From: Ruminococcaceae bacterium UBA4958 | GTDB lineage: Bacteria; Bacillota; Clostridia; Oscillospirales; Acutalibacteraceae | Length of the DNA stretch: 5,864 nucleotides | Direction: 5' to 3' | NCBI GenBank assembly: GCA_002397355.1 | Contig: DHAI01000106.1 | Location: 34,286 to 40,149, forward strand | Shown: in pieces, positions 1 to 5,149 of the stretch | How positions within the stretch are numbered: the stretch's first letter is position 1 | Layout: the number at the start of each line of letters is the position of its first letter | Made by a program: the position numbers and the translations under genes | The notes under the pieces: model-generated | What the model was told of the DNA's origin: nothing | What the model saw: only the letters and a program-made list of their open reading frames with translations | Database searches by the model: none

Positions 1-441
1 ATCGAGCAGGTGCAGCCCGTATTCGGCGCCCATCTGAACGACCAGGGCCGGCTCTTCGGGGGCCAGCTCGTCGCCTGGATCGACATTGTGGCCGGAGCCG
101 TGGCCCGCAGGCACTGCCACTGCAATGTGACGACGGCGGAAATCGACAGCCTTCAGTTCAAGGAACCCGTCTACAAGGGCAGCGTGGTCGTCCTCCACGG
201 AAAGCTGACCTGCGTGGGGCGCACTTCCATGGAAGTGCGCGTGGACAGCTACAGAGAGGAACTGAACGGCGACCGCAAACTGGTGAACACGGCCTACCTC
301 GTCCTGGTTGCGCTGGACGGGAACGGGAAGCCCACGCCCGTTCCCGGGCTGGCCTGCGAAACGCCGGAGGAAAAAGCGGAGTGGGAAGCCGGCCGGAAAC
401 GGCGCGAACTGCGCCGCACGCGCCGGGAAGAGTCTTACTGA
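1..441 (+). CDS. Acyl-CoA thioesterase, hotdog fold (YkhA/YciA-like), 5' partial
   Basis: The protein probably hydrolyses acyl-CoA thioesters to free acid and CoA in the cytoplasm. The frame is open from base 1 and ends at TGA 439-441. The GTG at 10 is internal rather than the start: family members usually carry some 10-15 residues before the PVFG-HLN segment, so the true start lies upstream of the window. Counting from base 1, the hotdog signature HLNDQGRLFGGQL covers residues 11-23, followed by W26-I27-D28, where the Asp is the usual active-site acid of the YciA group. The central LQFKEPV and GRTSMEVRVDS strands and the TAYLVLVALD strand follow. The C-terminal tail after PVPGL is strongly charged (Glu/Arg/Lys) and is the least conserved part. 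The gene converges on the sigma factor gene with a 7-base overlap. Its substrate range cannot be read from the sequence. Confidence 0.88.
   Translation: MEQVQPVFGAHLNDQGRLFGGQLVAWIDIVAGAVARRHCHCNVTTAEIDSLQFKEPVYKGSVVVLHGKLTCVGRTSMEVRVDSYREELNGDRKLVNTAYLVLVALDGNGKPTPVPGLACETPEEKAEWEAGRKRRELRRTRREESY
397..416 (-). terminator. Weak candidate terminator downstream of the sigma factor gene
   Basis: On the minus strand, shortly after the sigma stop at 435, a 6-bp perfect stem (416-411 with 405-400) with a 5-base loop is followed by only three T (399-397). It lies within the thioesterase coding sequence. The short U run makes efficient termination doubtful, but it is the only hairpin of this type I see close behind the sigma gene. 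Confidence 0.25.
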
Positions 442-1037
442 CGCGGCTCCGTATGCCGGAGCTTCCAGCGGGCGCGCTGAAGCGCGTTGTCGGCCGCTTT
501 CTCGGTGATGGACAGCCTTTTCGCAATTCCCCGGTAACTGTATCCGCTCAGATAAAGCCGCAGCACGCCGCGCTCCGCCGGCGTCAACAGCGATGAGATC
601 AGGCGGCACATGGCGCGGAAATTCTCGCGGCTGTCCAGCATTGCTTCCGGGTCGGCGATGCTGCCGCCCGCTCCGACCTGCGCCTCATTGGTCCCGCTGA
701 GCGACACAAAATCGCTCAGCGGGAAATTTTTTCTGTCCGCGGCCGTACGGCAAGCCGCAATCACCCGGTTGGAGATGCACACGCCCGCGTAAGTGCGAAA
801 TGACGCTCCTCTCTGCGGATCGTACGTTTGCGCGGCCCGCAGCAGCCCGAGCAGCCCTTCCTGAAAGAGATCGTCCGTTTCCAGCCCGGCGGCGCGGAGC
901 GGCGCGACGATCCTGCGGATCATTGCGAGATAGCGTGCGGTCAGCTCCGCGAAGGCATCGCCGTCGCCTTTCCGCACCATTTCGGCGAGCTCTGCATCCG
1001 AGCCGTTTTCCGCGGCGGAAATGAATTCTTCCGACAT
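435..1037 (-). CDS. SigH (Spo0H)-like RNA polymerase sigma factor, sigma-70 family
   Basis: This is an alternative sigma factor of 200 residues, close in length to SigH of Bacillus and clostridia. Region 2 spans about residues 24-99, with DDLFQEGLLGLLRAAQTYDP (55-74) and the FRTYAGVCISNRVIAA recognition segment for the -10 element (80-95). A linker with PLSDFVSLSG (106-115) resembles the PL-S-VSL motif of SigH. Region 4 covers about 147-195, with LTPAERGVLRLYLSGYSYRGIAK and the ADNALQRARWKLR recognition helix, very like SigH. I chose ATG at 1037 because GAGGTGG (1049-1043) lies 5 bases upstream; a GTG at 1046 is in frame but is part of that ribosome binding site. A strong promoter lies at 1074-1102. 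Whether it is the true Spo0H or a paralogue is open: the usual spo0H neighbours (rpmG, secE, nusG) are absent here. Confidence 0.88.
   Translation of the reverse strand: MSEEFISAAENGSDAELAEMVRKGDGDAFAELTARYLAMIRRIVAPLRAAGLETDDLFQEGLLGLLRAAQTYDPQRGASFRTYAGVCISNRVIAACRTAADRKNFPLSDFVSLSGTNEAQVGAGGSIADPEAMLDSRENFRAMCRLISSLLTPAERGVLRLYLSGYSYRGIAKRLSITEKAADNALQRARWKLRHTEPRQ
692..732 (+). terminator. Terminator-like hairpin, antisense inside the sigma factor gene
   Basis: On the plus strand a perfect 13-bp stem (692-704 with 712-724, TCCCGCTGAGCGA and its complement) encloses a 7-base loop and is followed by AA and six T (727-732). This is a textbook intrinsic terminator shape. It lies 251 bases beyond the thioesterase stop, antisense to codons 105-116 of the sigma gene (the linker between regions 2 and 4). 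In the sigma mRNA the same bases form a hairpin preceded, not followed, by the homopolymer run, so it should not terminate sense transcription. The structure is seen directly; the function is inferred. Confidence 0.6.
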
Positions 1038-1073
1038 TGCTTCCACCTCGCACCCGATTGCTTTTCCGTTTCC

Positions 1074-1102
1074 ATCATACCTTAACCGGACTGCGAAGTC
1101 AA
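1074..1102 (-). promoter_or_regulatory. Housekeeping (SigA-type) promoter of the SigH-like gene
   Basis: Read on the minus strand, a -35 box TTGACT (1102-1097) is separated by exactly 17 bases from a -10 box TATGAT (1079-1074). Each box differs from consensus at a single position. Transcription should begin near 1067, giving an untranslated leader of about 30 bases before the ATG at 1037. The match suggests expression by the vegetative sigma factor; no operator is evident nearby. Confidence 0.82.
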
Positions 1103-1291
1103 CGGCCCCGCTCCCGTTATGGCTTCCACCGGATGCGGGATGGACGGACTCCTTTCCATAAGGAGGGCGCCGGCGGGCCTGCGGCTTCGCGAAAGCGCCG
1201 CTTTTCCCGGGAAATGAGGCGCCGTGCTTTCGGCCGATTCTACTTTTCGCTTATCTTTCGACAGAATTCACTATAAATCAAAAATAATTCT

Positions 1292-1300
1292 TGTTACAAT
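1292..1300 (+). promoter_or_regulatory. Extended -10 promoter of the 77-residue protein gene
   Basis: The bases TGTTACAAT give an extended -10 element: TG, one base, then TACAAT (1295-1300), five of six matching consensus. No good -35 box stands 16-18 bases upstream (TATAAA at 1272-1277 matches three of six), but an AT-rich tract from 1265 could compensate. Transcription would begin near 1307. The element also partly resembles a sporulation sigma E -10 box, so the polymerase form that uses it is uncertain. Confidence 0.5.
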
Positions 1301-1340
1301 AATCTTGCCGCCAATATGCCGCACAGGGAAAGACTTGATA

Positions 1341-1348
1341 AAGGAAGG
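1341..1348 (+). promoter_or_regulatory. Ribosome binding site that sets the GTG start of the orphan gene
   Basis: AAGGAAGG stands 8 bases before the GTG at 1357, good spacing for that start. An ATG follows the site with no gap (1349-1351) and opens a three-codon reading frame (ATG TTT CAG TGA). Its stop overlaps the GTG as GTGA, but the zero spacing makes that ATG a poor start. Confidence 0.7.
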
Positions 1349-1356
1349 ATGTTTCA

Positions 1357-1590
1357 GTGAATATCATCGTTGATAAAAATGAGTTGGAAAAAAGGCTGAT
1401 GCGGGCTGAAAAAGGGAAACTGATTGAATTTTGCATTATTCCACCGCAATTTGACGATGGAATGCTAAATCCGGCGTTGCTGCATATTGGCGTTTTACAT
1501 AGCGACGGTTCCTACGAGGATTTGGAAAGCATAAGCGAATTCAGAAGTTTACAGTTGGTTACGGCACCCAAGCCGGCGGCTTCCGCTTGA
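1357..1590 (+). CDS. Small protein of unknown function (77 residues)
   Basis: I do not recognise this protein. Translation probably starts at GTG 1357, because AAGGAAGG (1341-1348) lies 8 bases upstream, and stops at TGA 1588-1590. The product has a charged, likely helical N-terminus (residues 1-20, many Lys/Glu/Arg), then a strand-like IEFCIIPP segment, an acidic turn, LLHIGVLHSDGSYEDL, and a Pro/Ala-rich tail. There is no signal peptide, membrane segment or zinc-type cysteine pair (one Cys only), so a small cytosolic protein is likely. The base composition is about 44% GC by hand count, with CTA, TTA and ATA codons, unlike the CTG-dominated neighbours; this suggests foreign origin or low expression. 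Promoter, ribosome binding site and terminator are all present, which supports a real, single-gene unit. Confidence 0.72.
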   Translation: MNIIVDKNELEKRLMRAEKGKLIEFCIIPPQFDDGMLNPALLHIGVLHSDGSYEDLESISEFRSLQLVTAPKPAASA

Positions 1591-1613
1591 CGGCGGAAGC
1601 CGCTCTCCTTTTC
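1576..1613 (+). terminator. Intrinsic terminator with the orphan gene's stop codon in its loop
   Basis: An 11-bp perfect stem pairs GCGGCTTCCGC (1576-1586) with its complement (1593-1603) around a 6-base loop, 1587-1592. A pyrimidine-rich tail with TTTT at about 1609-1612 follows. The stop codon TGA (1588-1590) sits inside the loop, so the last codons of the gene form the left arm. The tail is interrupted by C residues, so efficiency is uncertain. Confidence 0.65.
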
Positions 1614-1652
1614 GCGCTTGCCAAGCCTGTCCGCTGCGCGGGCGGGCGAATC

Positions 1653-1691
1653 CGGCTCCGGCGGCTTTGTTCATTGAGGCTGCCGGAGCCG
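1653..1691. repeat. GC-rich inverted repeat, function unknown
   Basis: CGGCTCCGGCGGC (1653-1665) pairs with 1679-1691 over 13 positions, twelve Watson-Crick and one G-U, around a 13-base loop. Neither strand shows a T run after the stem, so it is not a plain intrinsic terminator. It lies about 50 bases beyond the orphan-gene terminator and about 90 bases before the probable comM -10 box. Confidence 0.55.
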
Positions 1692-1778
1692 ATGCATTTC
1701 TATGGCGCATCCGGTCGGCACGGCAGGAATAACGAAGAATAATTCAAAACAGAAAATATGAAAGGGGCTCAAAAAGAT

Positions 1779-1784
1779 TATAAT
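1779..1784 (+). promoter_or_regulatory. Probable -10 box of the comM promoter
   Basis: A perfect TATAAT occurs in an A-rich stretch. The hexamer 17 bases upstream (1756-1761) is a poor -35 match and there is no TG extension, so the promoter may be weak or need help. A start near 1791 would give a leader of about 135 bases before the ATG at 1928. An alternative is TTGAAA (1789-1794) with a weak -10 at 1812-1817. Confidence 0.45.
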
Positions 1785-1927
1785 AAGTTTGAAAAAAGGA
1801 TTTGCACAAAATACCCTGTCGAAAGGCAAAAGGAACAGGCAATTCCTCAAAGCCGAAGGATTTTCGGACCAGGAAGCGTCGATTCCGTTTTGAAGGCCGG
1901 GGAAAAGAGAAAGCAGTGATATTGAGG

Positions 1928-3460
1928 ATGGTTTCGCAGGTTTACAGCATGGGACTTTACGGAATGGACGCATTTCCCGTAGAGGTGGAGGTCGACCTCT
2001 CCTCCGGTCTTCCGGCGTTCGAGGTGGTCGGCCTGCCGGACGAGGCCGTGAAGGAATCCCGCGACCGCGTGCGAGCGGCACTGAAAAACTGCGGCTTCGA
2101 ATTCCCGGTCAGCCGCATTACCGTAAACCTGGCGCCGGCGGACAAGCGCAAAGAAGGGCCGATCTACGACCTTCCGCTGCTCGTCGCCCTGCTTCAGGCG
2201 AGCCGCCAGCTGGACTGCTCCCTGGAAGGCAGCGTCTTTCTGGGCGAGCTTTCCCTGACGGGAGAGACGCGGCCCGTGCGCGGCGTGCTTCCCATGGCCA
2301 TCGCGGCGAAAGAACGCGGCTTCCGCCGGCTTTTCGTGCCGGCCGCAAACGCGCCGGAAGGCGCCGTTGTGGAAGGGCTGGAGGTATACCCGGTGGGGAG
2401 CCTGCCGCAGCTGCTGAACCACCTGACGGGCCGGGAACCGATCCCCCCTGCGGAGCCGAACGGCGCCGCGCAGGACGCCGAAGCTCCCATGCCGGATTTC
2501 TCCGAAGTGCGCGGGCAGGCGCAGGCGAAGCGCGCTCTGGAGATCGCAGCGGCCGGCGGGCACAACGTGCTGCTGATCGGCTCGCCCGGTTCCGGAAAGA
2601 GCATGCTGGCAAAGCGCCTGCCGTCCATCCTGCCGGACATGACGTTTGAAGAAACGATCGAAACGACAAAGATCCACTCGATCGCCGGAACCATCCCGCC
2701 GGGCGTTTCGCTGATCCGCACGCGGCCGTTCCGCGCGCCGCACCACACCGTTTCCCCCGCCGGGCTTGCCGGGGGCGGGAGCGTGCCGCATCCCGGAGAG
2801 ATCTCGCTCGCGCACAACGGGGTGCTTTTCCTGGACGAGCTTCCGGAATTCTCCCGGCCCGCCATGGAGGTTTTGCGCCAGCCGATTGAAAACGGCTGGG
2901 TGACGATCTCCCGCGTATGCGGGAGCGTCTCCTATCCTTGTTCGGTGATGTTCGTGGCAGCCATGAACCCTTGCCCATGCGGTTATTTCGGCCACCCGAA
3001 GCGCCGCTGCACCTGCACGCCGCAGGCCGTGTCGCGCTACCTGGCGCGCGTTTCCGGCCCGCTGCTGGACCGGCTGGACCTCCACATCGAGGTGCCGCCC
3101 GTGGAGTTCGACGAGCTGGCCTCCGACGAAAAGGCCGAGAGCTCCGCCGAGATCCGGGCGCGGGTAAACGCCGCGCGGGCGGTGCAGAACGACCGGTTCC
3201 GCGGCACGGCCATTTCCTGCAACGCGCGGATTACGCCGGACCGCCTGCGGGACTTTTGCCGGATGAGCGGCCAGAGCGTCGCGCTTCTGAAAACCGCTTT
3301 CGAGCGCTTCAGCCTTTCCGCCCGCGCCTACGACCGCGTGCTGAAGGTCTGCCGCACCATTGCGGATCTGGACCGCAGCGAAATCATCGAGCCGCGCCAT
3401 GTTGCGGAGGCCGTGCAGTACCGGAGCCTTGACCGGAAATACTGGACGAGGGAACTGTAA
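1928..3460 (+). CDS. comM: YifB/ComM family AAA+ ATPase (magnesium-chelatase-like)
   Basis: This is a complete 510-residue member of the YifB/ComM family, the usual length. Despite the family's magnesium-chelatase name, ComM of Vibrio and Haemophilus is a hexameric DNA helicase. It extends strand exchange during natural transformation; in Clostridia the role is less well tested. The N-terminal ChlI/Lon-like domain holds GLPAFEVVGLPDEAVKESRDRVRAA (27-51), NLAPAD (67-72) and YDLP (80-83). The AAA+ core has Walker A GSPGSGKS (218-225) and Walker B with D303-E304. Four cysteines at 349, 351, 361 and 363 form the CPCG...CTC pair typical of the family, followed by SGPLLDRLD (376-384) and the C-terminal helical domain. 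ATG 1928 is chosen because MVSQVYSMGLYG aligns with the family's start; GAGG abuts it directly, so GTG 1916 is a possible alternative. It is transcribed alone, without the frequent partner dprA. Confidence 0.93.
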   Translation: MVSQVYSMGLYGMDAFPVEVEVDLSSGLPAFEVVGLPDEAVKESRDRVRAALKNCGFEFPVSRITVNLAPADKRKEGPIYDLPLLVALLQASRQLDCSLEGSVFLGELSLTGETRPVRGVLPMAIAAKERGFRRLFVPAANAPEGAVVEGLEVYPVGSLPQLLNHLTGREPIPPAEPNGAAQDAEAPMPDFSEVRGQAQAKRALEIAAAGGHNVLLIGSPGSGKSMLAKRLPSILPDMTFEETIETTKIHSIAGTIPPGVSLIRTRPFRAPHHTVSPAGLAGGGSVPHPGEISLAHNGVLFLDELPEFSRPAMEVLRQPIENGWVTISRVCGSVSYPCSVMFVAAMNPCPCGYFGHPKRRCTCTPQAVSRYLARVSGPLLDRLDLHIEVPPVEFDELASDEKAESSAEIRARVNAARAVQNDRFRGTAISCNARITPDRLRDFCRMSGQSVALLKTAFERFSLSARAYDRVLKVCRTIADLDRSEIIEPRHVAEAVQYRSLDRKYWTREL

Positions 3461-3477
3461 GGGCACGCCGCTCCCCT

Positions 3478-3524
3478 TCCCCGCCTCGGATCATATTTCC
3501 CGGAGAATATCCGGGGCGCGGGGA
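3478..3524. repeat. Imperfect inverted repeat between comM and its terminator
   Basis: TCCCCGC (3478-3484) pairs with GCGGGGA (3518-3524). Inside it, CCCGG (3499-3503) can pair with CCGGG (3511-3515) around a 7-base loop. No T run follows, so it is an extra fold in the comM 3' untranslated region rather than the main terminator. Confidence 0.35.
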
Positions 3525-3552
3525 CGCCGGGCGGCCGGAAACCCATCGCATG

Positions 3553-3593
3553 AAAACGGGCCGGAGAATTTTCTCTCCGGCCCGTTTATTTTT
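3553..3593. terminator. Bidirectional intrinsic terminator between comM and the Rrf2 gene
   Basis: A perfect 14-bp stem (3554-3567 with 3574-3587, core ACGGGCCGGAGA) encloses a 6-base loop. On the plus strand the T-rich tail TTTATTTTT (3585-3593) serves comM. On the minus strand the stem ends in four T (3556-3553), serving the dnaG-rpoD-rrf2 unit, whose last stop lies at 3598. It separates two converging transcription units and is the strongest terminator in the window. Confidence 0.9.
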
Positions 3594-3597
3594 CCTG

Positions 3598-4026
3598 CTA
3601 TTTTTTCCGCTTCGCCGTCTTGCAACCCGAACCTTCATTTAAGGAAGCAAACGTATAGGAGTCGAGCTTCCGCCTTACCATGCGCGAAATCTCGTTATAG
3701 ATCTCATGGAAGCGGCAGCTCGTGGTATGCGTGCAGTTGTATTCGTCCTGCTGGCAGCGGCTGAGCATATACGGCCCCTCCACCGCCTCGAGCACTTCCC
3801 GCAGCGTGATGCGGTCCGCGCCGCGTGCAAGGGCGTAGCCGCCGTGCGCGCCCTTGTAGGAGACAATCAGCCCACTCGCCACAAGCTTGCGCAGAATCTT
3901 CAGAGCAAAGCGCAGCGGAACCTGCGTCTGCCGGGAGATGGCGTGGGCGTCCGTCGTCTTCCCCTCCGCCCGGGCAAGAACGTCCACGATGCGCACCGCG
4001 TAATCCGCCTCCAGCGTCATCACCAT
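3598..4026 (-). CDS. Rrf2 family transcriptional regulator, IscR-like cysteine set
   Basis: This is a 142-residue winged-helix regulator, typical Rrf2 length. The N-terminal part has LEADYAVRIVDVLA (5-18), the helix-turn-helix ISRQTQVPLRFALKILRKLVASGLI (30-54) and the wing YKGAHGGYALAR (57-68). The LREVLEAVEG segment (75-84) is highly characteristic. Cysteines at 91, 98 and 104 match the positions of the three [2Fe-2S] ligands of IscR within a residue (C-x6-C-x5-C here), so sensing of Fe-S status, redox or NO is plausible; a fourth Cys is at 135. I chose ATG 4026 because AAGGAGG lies 10 bases upstream; an in-frame ATG at 4020 is less well spaced. It follows rpoD by 16 bases, and its ribosome binding site shares a base with the rpoD stop. 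Its targets cannot be told from the sequence: no Fe-S assembly genes are in view. Confidence 0.9.
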   Translation of the reverse strand: MVMTLEADYAVRIVDVLARAEGKTTDAHAISRQTQVPLRFALKILRKLVASGLIVSYKGAHGGYALARGADRITLREVLEAVEGPYMLSRCQQDEYNCTHTTSCRFHEIYNEISRMVRRKLDSYTFASLNEGSGCKTAKRKK

Positions 4027-4036
4027 CCGGGTACCG

Positions 4037-4045
4037 CCTCCTTCA
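4037..4045 (-). promoter_or_regulatory. Ribosome binding site of the Rrf2 gene fused to the rpoD stop
   Basis: The minus strand reads TGAAGGAGG: the rpoD stop TGA (4045-4043) shares its last base with AAGGAGG (4043-4037). A ribosome finishing rpoD therefore covers the initiation site of the next gene, favouring coupled translation. Confidence 0.75.
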
Positions 4046-5143
4046 GTCCAGAAAGTCCTTCAGCTTTTTGCTGCGGCTGGGATGGCGCAGCTTGCGCAGC
4101 GCCTTCGCTTCGATCTGGCGGATGCGCTCGCGGGTGACGTTGAATTCCTTGCCGACCTCCTCCAGCGTGCGGGAGCGGCCGTCTTCCAAACCGAAGCGGA
4201 GGCGCAGGACCTTCTCCTCGCGCGGGGTGAGCGTGTCCAGCACGTCGGCGAGCTGCTCCTTCAGCAGGGTATGGGATGCGGCGTCCTGCGGGGCGGGGGC
4301 GTCGTCGTCGGGGATGAAGTCGCCGAGATGGCTGTCCTCCTCCTCGCCGATCGGCGTCTCCAGCGAGACCGGCTCCTGCGCCACGCGCATGATCTCGCGC
4401 ACCTTGTCGACCGGCATGTCCAGCTCCGCCGCGATCTCGTCGGCCGTCGGCTCGTGGCCATTCTGGTGCAGCAGCTGACTGGAAACCTTTTTGACCTTGT
4501 TGATGGTCTCCACCATGTGGACGGGGATGCGGATGGTGCGGGCCTGGTCCGCGATGGCGCGGGTAATCGCCTGGCGGATCCACCATGTGGCATAGGTGGA
4601 AAATTTGAAGCCTTTCGTATAGTCGAATTTCTCCACAGCCTTGATGAGGCCGAGGTTCCCCTCCTGGATCAGGTCGAGAAACTGCATGCCGCGGCCGAGA
4701 TAGCGCTTGGCGATGCTGACGACCAGGCGAAGGTTTGCTTCCGAAAGTCGCTTCTTTGCAGCTTCGTCCCCGTTTTTGATGCGCACGGCGAGGTCGATCT
4801 CCTCTTCCGGCGTAAGGAGCGGGACACGGCCGATTTCCTTGAGGTAAACCTTTACGGGATCGTCGATCGCAATCCCCTCGGTGTTCAGGGCCGTCTCCAG
4901 GTCCTCGCTCTTCTCGCCGTTCTCCGGGCTCTCCAGGTCGATATTCGCGATCGGCTCGTTTCCGAAGTCCTCAACGATCTCCACGCCCTGGGATTCGAGC
5001 GCATCGTAAAACTTCTCAATCTGCTCCGGCTCGAAATCGAGTTCGCCGAGCGCGTCCAGGATTTCCTTCGTTGTGAGCTGACCTTTGCTCTTCCCCTGTT
5101 CGATCAGCTCTTTCATCACTGTCTTTTTATCCGGCGCCGCCAT
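4043..5143 (-). CDS. rpoD: Primary RNA polymerase sigma factor RpoD (SigA)
   Basis: This is the housekeeping sigma factor that directs RNA polymerase to -35/-10 promoters. The 366-residue length matches other Firmicutes SigA proteins, which lack the large insert of E. coli RpoD. Region 1.1 is at about 5-65, followed by an acidic linker. Region 1.2 begins [18 protein letters not shown] (94-111). Region 2 has [18 protein letters not shown] (136-153), then [19 protein letters not shown], and the [10 protein letters not shown] -10 recognition and melting segment (184-193). Region 3 follows. Region 4 has [15 protein letters not shown] and the helix-turn-helix [29 protein letters not shown] (325-353). 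ATG 5143 is preferred: AGGAGG (5155-5150) is 6 bases upstream of it, while it touches the alternative ATG at 5149 with no spacing. It lies directly behind dnaG, the classical macromolecular synthesis operon order. Confidence 0.97.
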   Translation of the reverse strand: MAAPDKKTVMKELIEQGKSKGQLTTKEILDALGELDFEPEQIEKFYDALESQGVEIVEDFGNEPIANIDLESPENGEKSEDLETALNTEGIAIDDPVKVYLKEIGRVPLLTPEEEIDLAVRIKNGDEAAKKRLSEANLRLVVSIAKRYLGRGMQFLDLIQEGNLGLIKAVEKFDYTKGFKFSTYATWWIRQAITRAIADQARTIRIPVHMVETINKVKKVSSQLLHQNGHEPTADEIAAELDMPVDKVREIMRVAQEPVSLETPIGEEEDSHLGDFIPDDDAPAPQDAASHTLLKEQLADVLDTLTPREEKVLRLRFGLEDGRSRTLEEVGKEFNVTRERIRQIEAKALRKLRHPSRSKKLKDFLD

Positions 5144-5149
5144 AAGCAT

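Larger units (their letters stand above)
1103..1356. other. Intergenic region between the divergent sigma factor and orphan genes
   Basis: With the sigma leader, this makes a gene-free stretch of 319 bases (1038-1356). The left half is GC-rich and holds two small hairpins. One pairs CTCCTT (1149-1154) with AAGGAG (1160-1165). The other is an imperfect stem at 1181-1201 followed by TTTT (1202-1205), a weak terminator shape with no plus-strand gene before it. The right half from about 1240 turns AT-rich and contains the promoter of the orphan gene. I see no convincing coding sequence and no known RNA family. Confidence 0.5.
1604..1927. other. Long leader region upstream of comM
   Basis: This is a gene-free stretch of more than 300 bases. 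From left to right it contains the tail of the orphan-gene terminator, a GC-rich 13-bp hairpin (1653-1691), an AT-rich block with a perfect TATAAT (1779-1784), and a short hairpin CCGAA/TTCGG (1853-1867). The comM frame is open back to a TTG at 1802, but the extra residues are Lys/Arg-rich and unlike the family's N-terminus, so I treat them as untranslated. A 53-codon ATG frame at 1758-1919 lacks a ribosome binding site. No known riboswitch was recognised. Confidence 0.5.

Noticed and set aside
1116..1159. Short minus-strand frame (ATG at 1159) upstream of the sigma gene promoter
   Set aside because: About 25 codons, no suitable ribosome binding site, and it runs through the sigma promoter to a stop in it; nothing supports expression.
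1181..1205. Plus-strand hairpin with TTTT in the intergenic region, as a terminator
   Set aside because: The stem is imperfect or has a large loop, the T run is only four, and no plus-strand gene precedes it closely; kept only as a note in the intergenic entry.
1240..1267. A SigH-type promoter for the orphan gene, with ACAGAAT at 1261-1267 as -10
   Set aside because: The -10 fits, but no AGGA-type -35 lies 11-12 bases upstream.
1758..1919. A 53-codon plus-strand frame (ATG 1758, TGA 1917-1919) just before comM
   Set aside because: There is no ribosome binding site before its ATG, and the probable comM -10 box lies inside it, so the main transcript would begin after its start codon.
1802..1927. 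N-terminal extension of comM from TTG 1802
   Set aside because: The extra 42 residues are Lys/Arg-rich and not part of the family, whose N-terminus aligns with the ATG at 1928.
1847..3466. A 539-codon minus-strand open frame opposite comM
   Set aside because: It is a shadow of comM's codon bias: the translation is low-complexity Arg/Ala/Gly/His-rich, and it overlaps a certain gene over its whole length.
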